A DNA stretch of 64,000 bases from Xanthomonas sp. (GTDB lineage: Bacteria; Pseudomonadota; Gammaproteobacteria; Xanthomonadales; Xanthomonadaceae), in the NCBI RefSeq assembly GCF_017163755.1, contig NZ_JAFIWC010000008.1, forward strand, positions 62,001 to 126,000, in the 5' to 3' direction. Each line of letters opens with the position of its first letter. Position 1 is the stretch's first letter. Both the position numbers and the translations under genes were made by a program. The notes below the pieces were generated by a model, which made no database searches, was not told the origin of the DNA, and was given only the letters and a program-made list of their open reading frames with translations. Of the stretch, positions 8,096 to 17,235 are shown one piece after another.

Positions 8096-10885
8096 GTGGA
8101 TCGAGGCGTCATCGCAAGCTTGCTGCAGCACCCGCTCACTTCGGCCCTGGTCCTGCTGGACGCCGAGGGACGGCCGCTGGCTGCCAACCGGGCGGCGCAG
8201 GCGCTGGAGCTGCCGCGGACCGTGGAGGCGTATGCGGACCTGCTGCGCGACGTGCGCGAGCGCCTGCACGGCGATCAGCACATGCTCGCCTGCGCGTTGC
8301 CCGGCACCGCCGGACGCCGCCTGGACGGCTGGCTGCGGGCGGTGCACGACGACGCCGGCGCGCTGCTGGCGTATACGCTGAGCGTGCCCGAGCCGGTCGG
8401 CAGCGACGGCGCCACGCGCTGGGAAATCGCCCTGGACAGCGCCGAGCACGGCCTGTGGGACTGGGACATCCCCAGCGACACCACGTTCCGCTCCGAGCGC
8501 TGGAAGCGCATGCTCGGCTACGAGGGCGAGGCGCCGGCGGTGGGCCTGAACGCATTGATGTCGCTGGTGCACCCGGACGACCAGGCACGGCTGCGCGAGG
8601 CCATCCGCGCGCACTTCGAGAGCCGCACCGCCACCTACGCCTGCGAATTCCGCCTGCGCCAGCAGGACGGGCAGTGGCGCTGGATCCTGGACCGCGGCCG
8701 CATCGTCGCCCGCACCGCCGACGGCAGCCCGCTGCGCATGGTCGGTACGCATACCGACATCCACGAACAGAAGCTGCTCGAGCAGCGCCTGCGCGACCAG
8801 CAGACCCTGCTGCGCGAGGCGCAGCGCATGACCAGCATGGGCACCTGGTCGTGGGACCCGGGCGCCGACCAGGTGTCGTGGTCGCGCGAGGTGCTCGCGC
8901 TGACCGGCATGGACGAAGGCCAGCTGCCGAGCAGCCGCGGCTGGCTGCGCATGCTCAGCCGCGAGTCGGCGGCGCAGGCGACGGCCGCCTGGCGGCGCAT
9001 GAAGCGCGACGGGCGGCCGGTCCACTTCGAGGTGGAGATGCTGGCCGGGCGCGAGTCGCCGCTGCACCTGCGGGTATGGGCGCAGCCGATGCTCGACGAG
9101 GGCGGGCGCATCCATCGCATCCTCGGCCAGGTGCAGAACATCACCGAACAGCGCCAGACCGACGCGCTGATCCGCTGGCGCACCGAGCTGCTCAACCGGG
9201 TCTCGGCGCTGGGCAAGATCGGCGGCTGCGAGATCGAGGTCGGCACCCGGCGCATGCAGTGGACCGAGGAGTGCTACCGCATCCACGGCCTGCGCAAGGA
9301 ATCGATCAGCCTGGACCAGGCGCTGGCGCTGTACACGCTGGATTCGCGCGATGCGTTCGAGTCGGCGCTGGCGCGCATCGCCCACGGCGCGCTGCCCGAG
9401 CAGCTGGACCTGTGCTTCCACCGCCCCTCCGGGCACCGGGTCTGGGTGCAGGTGCTGATCGAACTGGACGACCGCGACGGGCTGCCGCCGCGCTTCGTGG
9501 TGCTGTTCCGCGACATCACCCGCGAGCGCGAGGCCAGCGAGCGCATCGAGTTGCTGGCGCACTACGACCTGTTGACCGGGCTGCCCAACCGCTCGCTGCT
9601 GCGCGACCAGGCCGAAAAGGCCATGCACGACGCGATCGAGCGCGGCAGCACGCTGGCGATGCTGTTCATCGACCTGGACGGCTTCAAGAGCATCAACGAT
9701 TCCTTCGGCCATGCCACCGGCGACGCGCTGCTCAAGCTGGCCGCCACGCGCATGCACCAGCAGTTGCGCACCAGCGACCTGTTCGGCCGCTTCAGCGGCG
9801 ACGAATTCGTGGTGGTGCTGCGCGACCTGGCCGAGCCCGGCGACGCCGGGCACGTGGCGCGCAAGCTGATCGCGGCGCTGGCCGAGCCGCTGCACAACGG
9901 CGAGAGCGTGATCAAGATCGGCGCCAGCATCGGCATCGCGCTGATGGAGGAGGGGCGCCAGGACTTCGACAGCCTGCTGCGCGCCGCCGACGCGGCGATG
10001 TACGCGGCCAAGGAATCCGGGCGCAACACCTGCCACTACTACAGCCAGGACGTGCTGCTGCGCGCGCAGCGGCGCCTGGAGATCGAGCACGCGCTGCACG
10101 GCGCGCTGGACCGCGAGGAGTTCTCGCTGGTGTACCAGCCGCTGGTGCATACCACCGGCGAGCGCGCCCCGGCGATCGAGGCGTTGCTGCGCTGGCATCG
10201 CCCCGGCCACGGCCACTGCAACCCGGCCGAGTTCATTCCGATCGCCGAGGAATGCGGCGAGATCGTGCGCCTGGGCGATTGGGTCATCGGCGAGGCCTGC
10301 CGCCAGGCCGCGGCCTGGGACGCGGCGGGGCTGAACTTCGACCGGATCTCGGTCAACGTGTCGGCGATGCAGTTGCGCGATCGCGGCTTCGCCGAACGCG
10401 TGATCGAGCTGTGCCAGCGCAACGGCTGGCCGCCGCGGCGGCTGGAGCTGGAGCTGACCGAGTCGGCGCTGATCCGCGACAGCGAGTCGCTGCGCCGCTG
10501 CTTCGAACTGTTCGAACAGGAGGGCGTGCTGCTGGCGGTGGACGACTTCGGCACCGGCTTCTCCAATCTGCACTACCTGCACCGCTTTCCGGTGCAGCGG
10601 CTGAAGATCGACCGCAGCTTCGTGCAGGACATGCTGCACGACAGCGGCACCGCCAAGGTCACCCAGGCCATCGTCCAGCTCGGCCACGCGCTGGGCATGC
10701 AGGTGGTGGCCGAAGGCGTGGAGACCGTGCAGGAAGAGGCTCTGCTGCGCGAGCAGGGCTGCGACGAGATCCAGGGCTACCTGTACTCGCGCCCGCTGCC
10801 GCCGCGCGAGCTGGCGGCCTGGCTGCGCACCCGCCACGCCGCCGCGCCGGCGTCGCTGCCGCGCCTGGTGCTGGCTGGCCAGTGA
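8096..10885 (+). CDS. Multi-PAS GGDEF-EAL c-di-GMP turnover protein
   Basis: About 929 residues from a GTG at 8096, which has GGAG 9 bases upstream. After a short N-terminal region come three PAS/PAC modules (beginning near EIALDSAEHGLWDWDI, MTSMGTWSWDPGADQVSW and SALGKIGGCEIEVGTRRM). The GGDEF domain has an SGDEF site (567-571), close enough to consensus to be active. The EAL domain is complete: Glu695 in AIEALL, SVNVSAMQL, LELELTESAL, Asp816-Asp817 in DDFGTG, RLKIDRSF, AEGVE and QGYLYSRP. It is therefore a likely phosphodiesterase, perhaps bifunctional. No membrane segments. It is divergent from the ravA-like gene, suggesting joint control of c-di-GMP around the flagellar cluster. Confidence 0.85.
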   Translation: MDRGVIASLLQHPLTSALVLLDAEGRPLAANRAAQALELPRTVEAYADLLRDVRERLHGDQHMLACALPGTAGRRLDGWLRAVHDDAGALLAYTLSVPEPVGSDGATRWEIALDSAEHGLWDWDIPSDTTFRSERWKRMLGYEGEAPAVGLNALMSLVHPDDQARLREAIRAHFESRTATYACEFRLRQQDGQWRWILDRGRIVARTADGSPLRMVGTHTDIHEQKLLEQRLRDQQTLLREAQRMTSMGTWSWDPGADQVSWSREVLALTGMDEGQLPSSRGWLRMLSRESAAQATAAWRRMKRDGRPVHFEVEMLAGRESPLHLRVWAQPMLDEGGRIHRILGQVQNITEQRQTDALIRWRTELLNRVSALGKIGGCEIEVGTRRMQWTEECYRIHGLRKESISLDQALALYTLDSRDAFESALARIAHGALPEQLDLCFHRPSGHRVWVQVLIELDDRDGLPPRFVVLFRDITREREASERIELLAHYDLLTGLPNRSLLRDQAEKAMHDAIERGSTLAMLFIDLDGFKSINDSFGHATGDALLKLAATRMHQQLRTSDLFGRFSGDEFVVVLRDLAEPGDAGHVARKLIAALAEPLHNGESVIKIGASIGIALMEEGRQDFDSLLRAADAAMYAAKESGRNTCHYYSQDVLLRAQRRLEIEHALHGALDREEFSLVYQPLVHTTGERAPAIEALLRWHRPGHGHCNPAEFIPIAEECGEIVRLGDWVIGEACRQAAAWDAAGLNFDRISVNVSAMQLRDRGFAERVIELCQRNGWPPRRLELELTESALIRDSESLRRCFELFEQEGVLLAVDDFGTGFSNLHYLHRFPVQRLKIDRSFVQDMLHDSGTAKVTQAIVQLGHALGMQVVAEGVETVQEEALLREQGCDEIQGYLYSRPLPPRELAAWLRTRHAAAPASLPRLVLAGQ

Positions 10886-12048
10886 ACGCGCCTCGCGCCT
10901 GCCCGCGGCGCGGTGTCGCGGCGCCGCAGCCGCTGGCTATATTGCGCATCCATCGCTCCCGGGCAGAGGCTACTTCCGGCTTGGACAGTCATCCTGGACC
11001 GAGGCTGCAGCTGCCGAGCTGACAGGACCGCCAAGGTCTGGGTTCGTCCCGGATGGACTCTGTCCGCTCATGATGGGATCGTTCGCTCTCGCCGCCGCGG
11101 CGCTGACCTGGTTCCCGCAATATGCATGCCCGATCCGCGAGGACCCCGCGCATAGCCACTGGCGCTTGCGCAGCCGGAGCCACGGATGCGTCCGTCGTCG
11201 TGGCTGTGCGCCTTGACGGCGCGGCCGGTCGCACCGCGCATGCCGGTGCCGGTCTGTGGCTGCACGCCGCCGCGACCACGCATGCCGGCCAATGCCAATG
11301 GGAATGTTGGCCGGACATCGCAACGCCACCCTGGCTGATGCTGGGTCTGGATCTCTCCTTGCCGGACCGAGCGGCTGCCTGGCGCGACGCCACGCCGTTC
11401 CTCCTTCCATTTCCGCGACGCCACGTCGACCCAGGCGATCGGCGACATCGCCATGATGTTCCAGAGCTTCGCGCGGTTCCCGCGGCGGCCGTGCTGCAGA
11501 GCGTGGAAGTCGGCCTGGAGGCGCAGGGTGGCTTGCCGACGAGCGGCGTCGGCGGGACGCTGGCAGCGATCGACCTGATCCACCTGATCCACCTGATCCA
11601 CCTGATCGGCCTGGACGGCTACGGGCGTCTATAACGAACGGACTTTGCGGCCGCATGCGCCAGCGTGGGTCTGGCGCGCGCGCTGGTGGTGCGGCAACCC
11701 GCAACCCGCAACCACGCAGCGCCTGGCGCCAGCATTCCGCGCCCTGGTGGACGACATCTACGTGCACATGATCACCAGCGCGCAGCTGCCGCCGGCGCGC
11801 GAAGACGTGTTCTCCGGCAGCGGCATCGCCATGGTGCTGCCGCGGGGGTCGAGCAACCTGATGGCCGGGCTGGCTGGAAGACCGCAGGTCCGAAGCCTGT
11901 GCAGGGGAAACCGTGCAGGCGGTGGCCAGCTGGGCGCGCTGCGCCGAGCATTTCGCCTACGACAAACAGCGGACCTGTTCTCGCTGCAGACCCCGGCTAG
12001 CGTCCTTCATTCGATTCGCAGGCGCCGGGACCTTGCATCCGGGACCTT
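10886..12048. other. Gene-poor stretch, probably degenerate coding remnants
   Basis: About 1.16 kb with no open frame that looks like a real protein. Patches of protein-like sequence appear in shifting + strand frames (around 11420-11560 and 11738-11990), for example FRDATSTQAIGDIAMMFQSF and LVDDIYVHMITSAQLPP, broken by frame changes and stops. This is what a decayed gene would look like, but I cannot name the parent. Confidence 0.4.
11574..11608. repeat. Short tandem repeat, 9 bp unit
   Basis: The word CTGATCCAC occurs in about four tandem copies, the last one diverged (CTGATCGGC). It lies inside the degenerate stretch; slippage here could contribute to frame disruption, although a 9 bp unit keeps frame. 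Confidence 0.7.
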
Positions 12049-12116
12049 GTAGGAGCGGCTTCAGCCGCGACCGGGCCTCACCGCAGGCGCGGGTCGCGGC
12101 TGAAGCCGCTCCTACA
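12049..12116. repeat. REP-type palindromic pair
   Basis: TGTAGGAGCGGCTTCAGCCG near 12049 is repeated inverted as CGGCTGAAGCCGCTCCTACA ending at 12116, with about 18 bases between. The GTAGGAGCGGCTTCAGCCGC word is a well-known dispersed REP sequence of pseudomonads and xanthomonads; two facing copies form a REPIN-like hairpin. Confidence 0.85.
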
Positions 12117-12214
12117 GAATCCGCAGCGCGAGCAGCGGAAACGCGACGACGGGAGATGCACTCGATGTGGTGCCGCAGCCGCGGCGCGGACCGCGCGGCG
12201 ACTATGTCGACCGG

Positions 12215-12559
12215 TCAGTCGCGATCGTCAAGCGCCAGGTAGCCAGGCAGCGGCGCCGCCGTGCCAGCCGTATCGATGGCGGTGCCGTTCAGGCCCATGT
12301 CCCAGGCCAGGCCGGCCCAGACCGGATCGGCGATGCTGGCGTGGTGCGCCGCGCGCCCACGCGCGGCCAGCAGGTGCTGCAGTTCGCCCATGACCGCCTT
12401 CTCCAGCTGCCGCAGCGCGCTGCCCGGCTGGCGCCGCGCTGGGGTTGCCGTGGCGCCGGCAAGCGGCGTCGCGGGTGCGTTGCCGGGGGCGGCATCGGGC
12501 AGGGCGGTCAGGTCGTCGCAGGGCATGGCCTCGACTCGGGACGGGGACTGGAAAGGCAT
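12215..12559 (-). CDS. Hypothetical protein, 114 residues
   Basis: Unrecognised. An Ala/Pro-rich N-terminal half is followed by a more structured part: LRQLEKAVMGELQHLLAARG, then a short acidic C terminus. The frame stays open over the whole length and it lies on the same strand as the chemoreceptor-like gene, about 93 bases after its stop, with a hairpin between. It could be a real small protein of that unit, but composition alone in this GC-rich DNA does not prove coding. Confidence 0.4.
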   Translation of the reverse strand: MPFQSPSRVEAMPCDDLTALPDAAPGNAPATPLAGATATPARRQPGSALRQLEKAVMGELQHLLAARGRAAHHASIADPVWAGLAWDMGLNGTAIDTAGTAAPLPGYLALDDRD

Positions 12560-12595
12560 CGGCTCGGCCGGGCAGGGAAGGGCAGAGACGACAAG

Positions 12596-12613
12596 CCCCG
12601 GCCGGGGCCGGGG
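12596..12613 (-). terminator. Perfect GC hairpin after the chemoreceptor-like gene
   Basis: CCCCGGCC / GGCCGGGG, 8 bp stem with a 2-base loop, 40 bases past the stop codon at 12653. No clear T-run follows on the minus strand, so termination strength is doubtful. Confidence 0.4.
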
Positions 12614-12652
12614 ACTCGTCGTTTCATGGAGCGGCGGGCGGCACGGCGTTGG

Positions 12653-13843
12653 TCAGAACAGTTCGACCGTGCCGGCGCCCATGCTCTGCTGCGCCACCGC
12701 CTTGTGCGGCGGACGCTCCCACTCCACGCGCATCTCGCGCAGGCGGGTACCGACACGCTGCAGGGCCTCGACCAGTTCATTGTCGAACACGCCGCCGTTG
12801 CGATGCAGCAGTTCCTGCAGGCCCACCGCCTCGCGGTTGATCGCGGTCAGGCGGTCCAGGTGGGTGTGCACCCCGCCCAGCGCCTGGGTCGCGATGTCCT
12901 CGAACTGCAGGGAACGCACCGCTTCGGCGACGCTGCTGTCGATCGCGCGGCCGCATTCGGAGATCTCGCGCATGCCGTCGCCCAGCGAGCTGTTGATCGC
13001 TGCCACGTTGTCCAGCATCGCCGCGGCCTCGGCGCGCGCTTCGCGGGAACGGTCCATGTCGCGCGAGGCCATGTGCGAGACGGTCTCGCGCACCTTGGCG
13101 ATGGCGTCCTTGGAGCTGTGCGCCAGCTTGCGGATCTGCTCGTTGAAGGTGGTCGAACGCTCGGACAGGTTGCGCACCTCGTCGGCGACCACCGCGAAGC
13201 CGCGACCGGCCTCGCCGGCACGCGCCGCTTCGATCGCCGCGTTCAGCGCCAGCAGGTTGGTCTGGTCGGCGATCGACTTGACGTCCTCCAGCAGCGCGAA
13301 GATGCCGTCCAGGTGCTGGGACATGTCGTCGATGTAGTGCACCGTGGCGCTGCTCTGGCCGCTGACCTGTTCCAGCGCCTCGACCAGCTGCTCCATGCGC
13401 TGGCTGGCATGCTGGGCGAAGCGCGCCACGTCGACCCCGGCGCCGCCGTCGTCGCCGGCCCGGTCGACGATCCGCGCCAGCGCCTGGCTCTGCTGCCGCG
13501 ACTTGCGGTTCATCGCCTCGAAGCTGCCGCCCAGGCCGCTGACGGCCTGGCGGATCAATTCGCGGGCGCGCTCGATCTCGCTGCGCGAGCCGTCGATCTC
13601 GTTGCCGACGAAGCTGCGCAGCTCCGACAGCAGGTGATCCTGCTCGCGCATGATCTTGGCCTGCTCCGGCGAGCGCCGGGTCTGGCTGTAGGCGGTCCAG
13701 GCGGCGAAGCCCAACCAGCTCAAGGTCATGGTGGTGAGGATGGCCCAACGGACCGGGGCCGGCCAATCGAAACCGGCGGCGATGGGGAACAACAACGTCA
13801 GGGCGAGCGGGGCGGCCAGACGGATCAGGAGGCGTGAGTACAT
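12653..13843 (-). CDS. Methyl-accepting chemotaxis-like protein without periplasmic sensor domain
   Basis: 396 residues. Two closely spaced hydrophobic segments at the N terminus (about residues 5-22 and 30-50) leave almost no periplasmic loop. The rest is a cytoplasmic helical domain with the highly conserved chemoreceptor hairpin tip: [20 protein letters not shown] followed by [17 protein letters not shown]. Such receptors interact with CheW/CheA or CheV-type couplers and may sense intracellular signals. The C terminus lacks a pentapeptide CheR tether. The start MYSRLLIRL gives the membrane anchor at the N terminus; the frame is open further upstream only as a shadow of hflD. Confidence 0.8.
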   Translation of the reverse strand: MYSRLLIRLAAPLALTLLFPIAAGFDWPAPVRWAILTTMTLSWLGFAAWTAYSQTRRSPEQAKIMREQDHLLSELRSFVGNEIDGSRSEIERARELIRQAVSGLGGSFEAMNRKSRQQSQALARIVDRAGDDGGAGVDVARFAQHASQRMEQLVEALEQVSGQSSATVHYIDDMSQHLDGIFALLEDVKSIADQTNLLALNAAIEAARAGEAGRGFAVVADEVRNLSERSTTFNEQIRKLAHSSKDAIAKVRETVSHMASRDMDRSREARAEAAAMLDNVAAINSSLGDGMREISECGRAIDSSVAEAVRSLQFEDIATQALGGVHTHLDRLTAINREAVGLQELLHRNGGVFDNELVEALQRVGTRLREMRVEWERPPHKAVAQQSMGAGTVELF

Positions 13844-13947
13844 GGACGTTCTCGGCAGAGTCACGGTTGCTGTATCGGCCGTACCCCCCGGGTCTTTAGT
13901 CGCCGCGCGTGCCCGATCGCACCACGCGCGGCGCAATGCCGCACCGT

Positions 13948-14562
13948 TCAGCGCAGCGCGCGGTCCACCGCATCGATCATGCGCCGCTTGGCGAGCAGGA
14001 AATCCCACAGGCTGCCGCCCATCTGCCGCCACAGCACCGCCGAGCGCACCGCGGCCAGCAGCAGCGCGCGGATCTCCGCCACCACCCCGGCCTGGCCCAG
14101 GTAGTGCGGATTGCCCTGCACCATGACCCGCGGCCGCAGATGGCTGATGGTGTCGGCGTACAGCTGGCCGAGCGCGCCGATCACGTCCGGGTGCGCGCTG
14201 TCGCCGTGCTCGGCCACCTGCGGCGCGATCCGCGCGATGCCCGCGGTCACCTGCTCGGAGGTGGCCGCGTCGCGCACGAAGCGCCGCTCCAGCTGCAGCA
14301 CCGCCAGCGCCAGCCGCGGCAGCGCCTCGTCCTGGGTCTGGTTGTTGAAGTAGTTGTGCAGCAGGCGCAGGCCCGGCGCCACGTCCTCGACCCGGCCGTA
14401 GACCGCCGCCGGCGTCTCGGCGTCGGTGCGGAACACGCTGTCCAGCAGCGTGCGCACCAGCGACGCCTCCGACTGCCCGGTCTCGGCGATGCGGCGTACC
14501 TGCTGCAGGGCCTGGGCTACGCCGGCCAGCGCCAGCACGCGCGCGTCCATGGAATCGGTCAT
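13948..14562 (-). CDS. hflD: High frequency lysogenization protein HflD
   Basis: 204 residues, all-helical, matching the HflD (DUF489) family in length and in motifs such as [25 protein letters not shown] and the C-terminal [18 protein letters not shown]. In E. coli HflD is a membrane-associated protein that affects phage lambda CII and lies next to mnmA. Here too its ATG overlaps the mnmA stop (ATGA), so the two are co-translated; the pairing is conserved across gammaproteobacteria. Confidence 0.93.
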   Translation of the reverse strand: MTDSMDARVLALAGVAQALQQVRRIAETGQSEASLVRTLLDSVFRTDAETPAAVYGRVEDVAPGLRLLHNYFNNQTQDEALPRLALAVLQLERRFVRDAATSEQVTAGIARIAPQVAEHGDSAHPDVIGALGQLYADTISHLRPRVMVQGNPHYLGQAGVVAEIRALLLAAVRSAVLWRQMGGSLWDFLLAKRRMIDAVDRALR

Positions 14563-15749
14563 CGGATGGTTTCCTCGTGTAGATCGGTGCGCTGCGCCAG
14601 GCGGCGTTCCAGCGGGGCATCGGTGGTGGCGATCACGGCGCCGCCCAGGCACTCGTCGTCCTGATACAGCACCAGCGACTGGCCGGGAGTGACGGCGCGC
14701 TGCGGGCGGGCGAAGCGCACCGCCAGCCGGCCGTCGTCGCCGACCTCGACCGTGCACGGCTCGTCGGCCTGGCGGTAGCGGGTCTGCGCGGTGCAGTCGA
14801 AGCGCCGCGCCGGCGCCGCGCCGGCGATCCAGTGCGCAGGCTCGGACTGCAGCCGGGTGGACATCAGGTAGGGGCTGTCGTGTTGCTGGTCGACGTACAG
14901 CACGTTGCCGGCCACGTCCTTGCCGACCACGTACCACGGCGCGGCCGCGCGCCCGCGCACCCCGCCGATGTTCAGGCCTTCGCGCTGGCCCAGGGTGAAA
15001 TAGAACACCCCGGGGTGCTCGGCCACGACCTGCCCATGCGGATCGCGGATCTCGCCGCGCCGGGCCGGCAGGTAGCGGCCCAGGAACTGGCGGAAATCGC
15101 GCTCGCCGATGAAGCAGATCCCGGTCGAATCCTTCTTGGCATGGGTCGGCAGCCCGGCGTCGCGGGCGATGCGCCGCACCTGTTCCTTCGGCAGCTCGCC
15201 GATCGGGAACAGCGTCGCGGCCAGCTGCGCCTGGCCGAGCTGGTGCAGGAAGTAGCTCTGGTCCTTGTTGCGGTCCACGCCGCGCAGCAGCCGCCAGCGT
15301 CCGTCGGCGAAGGCCACCCGCGCGTAGTGGCCGGTGGCGATGCGCTCGGCGCCCAGTTCGCGCGCCGCGTCGAGGAAGTGCTTGAACTTGACCTCGCGGT
15401 TGCACAGCACGTCCGGGTTCGGGGTGCGGCCGGCAGCGTATTCGGCCAGGAAGTGCTCGAACACCCCCTGCCAGTACTCCTGCGAGAAATCGCGGAAGTG
15501 GAACGGCAGGCCGAGCAGGCCGCAGACCGCGACCGCGTCGCGGCGGTCGTCCTCGGCGCGGCAGCCGGTCGCTTTCGGCGTCCTGCCTTCAGCGACACTC
15601 GCGCTGTCCTGCACATCGCCGCTGCCGTCGTCGGCCCAGTTCTGCATGAACAGCCCGGCCGCGCGCTCGCCCTGCTGGACCAGCTGCCAGGCGGCGACCG
15701 ACGAATCGACGCCGCCGGAGACGCCGACCATGACCCGTGCGCCGTTCAT
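14559..15749 (-). CDS. mnmA: tRNA-specific 2-thiouridylase MnmA
   Basis: 396 residues. MnmA thiolates U34 of Lys, Glu and Gln tRNAs using ATP and sulfur relayed by Tus proteins/IscS. Visible motifs: P-loop [12 protein letters not shown] (residues 9-20), [12 protein letters not shown] with the catalytic Cys, GHYAR, KDQSYFL, and [12 protein letters not shown] with the second catalytic Cys. Between GSGD and [10 protein letters not shown] there is an extra segment of about 17 residues (46-62) that I do not expect from other MnmA proteins. It overlaps nudJ upstream and hflD downstream by ATGA junctions, so all three are translationally coupled. Confidence 0.95.
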   Translation of the reverse strand: MNGARVMVGVSGGVDSSVAAWQLVQQGERAAGLFMQNWADDGSGDVQDSASVAEGRTPKATGCRAEDDRRDAVAVCGLLGLPFHFRDFSQEYWQGVFEHFLAEYAAGRTPNPDVLCNREVKFKHFLDAARELGAERIATGHYARVAFADGRWRLLRGVDRNKDQSYFLHQLGQAQLAATLFPIGELPKEQVRRIARDAGLPTHAKKDSTGICFIGERDFRQFLGRYLPARRGEIRDPHGQVVAEHPGVFYFTLGQREGLNIGGVRGRAAAPWYVVGKDVAGNVLYVDQQHDSPYLMSTRLQSEPAHWIAGAAPARRFDCTAQTRYRQADEPCTVEVGDDGRLAVRFARPQRAVTPGQSLVLYQDDECLGGAVIATTDAPLERRLAQRTDLHEETIR

Positions 15750-16204
15750 GCCACCTGCCGCACCAGGTCCAGCGGATAGCGCCGGCCGGCGAGGAAGTCG
15801 GCCACCACCTGCCATACCAGCGGGCTGCGCAGGCGCTCGCCGGCGGCCTGCAGTTCGGCCGGGGTCATCCACAGCGCCTGCACGATGCCCTCGTCCAGCG
15901 GGCGCAGCGGGTCGTGCGCGAGCGGCTCGCCGGCGAAGGCGAAACGCAGGTAGTGGCGGCCGTTGTCGGCCTTCCACTGGTAGGCGCCGATGAACGCGGT
16001 CAGCCGCACCTGCCAGCCGGTCTCCTCGAGCGTCTCGCGCAGCGCCGCCTGCAGCAGGCTCTCGTCCGGCTCCAGGTGGCCGGCCGGCTGGTTCAGCACC
16101 AGCTTGCCGGCGATGGCTTCCTCGACCTGCAGCAGGCGGCCGTCGCGGACCACCACGGTGGCCACGGTGACGTCGGGCTGCCAGGGAGCGGGGGCCGACG
16201 CCAT
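15746..16204 (-). CDS. nudJ: NUDIX phosphohydrolase, NudJ-like
   Basis: 152 residues with a complete NUDIX box: [23 protein letters not shown], i.e. the GX5EX7REUXEEXGU pattern that binds Mg2+ for diphosphate hydrolysis. In E. coli nudJ (thiamin pyrophosphate/nucleotide phosphohydrolase) also precedes mnmA, and here the stop overlaps the mnmA start. Substrate cannot be told from sequence. Confidence 0.88.
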   Translation of the reverse strand: MASAPAPWQPDVTVATVVVRDGRLLQVEEAIAGKLVLNQPAGHLEPDESLLQAALRETLEETGWQVRLTAFIGAYQWKADNGRHYLRFAFAGEPLAHDPLRPLDEGIVQALWMTPAELQAAGERLRSPLVWQVVADFLAGRRYPLDLVRQVA

Positions 16205-16716
16205 CAGAACGCGTCCTTGCCGTCGTTCAGTTCCGCATCCATCGCATCGGCGGTGCGCGCGGCCGCCTCCAGCGCCTCGCGCAGCGCGGCGTCGCCGGCG
16301 TCGGCGGCGACCTTGACCACGTACACCGCGGTGCCGCCCTGGCGCACCCAGCCGCCGAGGATGCTCGACTGCGCATCCTCCAGCAGGCGGTTGGCGACCG
16401 CCGCGGACAGGGCGTCGCCGTCGGTGCGGTAGGCCGGCGACCAGATCTCGCGGATCCGGTAACTGCCGAAGCTTTCCACCGGCGAGCGCACGTAGGCCAG
16501 TTGGCTGCGCTCGGCGCCCTGGCCGCGCAGGCCGAACAGCACCTGGTAGTCGCCGTTCGCGTCGGCCTGGGCGTCGTAGCCGAGCGCCCGCAGGCGCTGG
16601 CCCAGGGCCGCGTCGGGCGGCGCGGCCAGCGCCAGCGACGGCGCGGCGCAGACCGCCAGGCAGGCGGCCAGGCGGCAGATCGTACGGAAGCTCATCGAAT
16701 GCATGCGTTGCGCCAT
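16204..16716 (-). CDS. Periplasmic hypothetical protein upstream of nudJ
   Basis: 170 residues. A signal peptide is clear ([24 protein letters not shown], with the initiating Met at either residue 1, 5 or 8 of the open frame). The mature part begins [19 protein letters not shown] and contains [20 protein letters not shown]; it is small, soluble and of unknown function. Its stop codon shares a base with the nudJ start, so it heads the nudJ-mnmA-hflD transcription unit. Confidence 0.7.
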   Translation of the reverse strand: MAQRMHSMSFRTICRLAACLAVCAAPSLALAAPPDAALGQRLRALGYDAQADANGDYQVLFGLRGQGAERSQLAYVRSPVESFGSYRIREIWSPAYRTDGDALSAAVANRLLEDAQSSILGGWVRQGGTAVYVVKVAADAGDAALREALEAAARTADAMDAELNDGKDAF

Positions 16717-16778
16717 CTGAAGAGGGGGAATTGTGCGGGCAGGGGCGGCGATCGTCCAATCCGGACGGATCGGGACCG

Positions 16779-16784
16779 TATAAT
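16779..16784 (+). promoter_or_regulatory. Probable -10 box of clpS
   Basis: A perfect TATAAT ends only 6 bases before the clpS ATG at 16791. If used, transcription would begin at or next to the A of the start codon, giving a leaderless mRNA. No good -35 hexamer is seen at 17 bases upstream. Confidence 0.5.
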
Positions 16785-16790
16785 TGGCCC

Positions 16791-17111
16791 ATGCCTCGCA
16801 AGAACTCCCCAGACCACGACCACGGCGTAATGGTCGAGACCGGCAAGCCCGAGATCGCCCGCCCGCCGATGTACCAAGTCCTGCTGCTGAACGACGACTA
16901 CACCCCGATGGACTTCGTGGTGACGGTGCTGCAGCAGTTTTTCTCGCTGGACCTTGAGAAGGCCACCCAGGTGATGCTGCACGTGCATACCCGCGGACGC
17001 GGCGTGTGCGGCGTGTACACCCGCGAGGTGGCTGAATCCAAGGTAGCTCAGGTGAACGAATTCTCGCGGATGAACCAGCATCCGCTGTTGTGCACGATGG
17101 AAAAAGCCTGA
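16791..17111 (+). CDS. clpS: ATP-dependent Clp protease adaptor ClpS
   Basis: 106 residues. The conserved core [19 protein letters not shown] is followed by [40 protein letters not shown], including the residues that bind N-degron side chains (the NDD segment, Met and His of MLHVH). ClpS delivers N-end-rule substrates to ClpAP. It is followed 124 bases later by clpA, its partner, and the tRNA-protein transferase gene aat that creates such N-degrons lies nearby. The ATG at 16791 is the only one preceding the core sensibly. Confidence 0.97.
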   Translation: MPRKNSPDHDHGVMVETGKPEIARPPMYQVLLLNDDYTPMDFVVTVLQQFFSLDLEKATQVMLHVHTRGRGVCGVYTREVAESKVAQVNEFSRMNQHPLLCTMEKA

Positions 17112-17235
17112 TAGTGGGAGGCGTCGGTGCCCGGTCATGTCCGGACTAACGCTGTCTGAACACACTGATCCGATAGGGTTGTGGAAATTCGCAATCCAAG
17201 CCGCATATTGTTGGCAACAGACGTCGGAGTGAACC

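Noticed and set aside
11122-11634. 170-residue + strand frame as a real gene
   Set aside because: Composition is unstructured, protein-like patches shift frame within it, and the end is the 9 bp tandem repeat (LIHLIHLIHLIG).
13844-14620. N-terminal extension of the chemoreceptor-like protein to 655 residues
   Set aside because: The extension overlaps hflD in another frame and has no domain; the membrane anchor starts at 13843.
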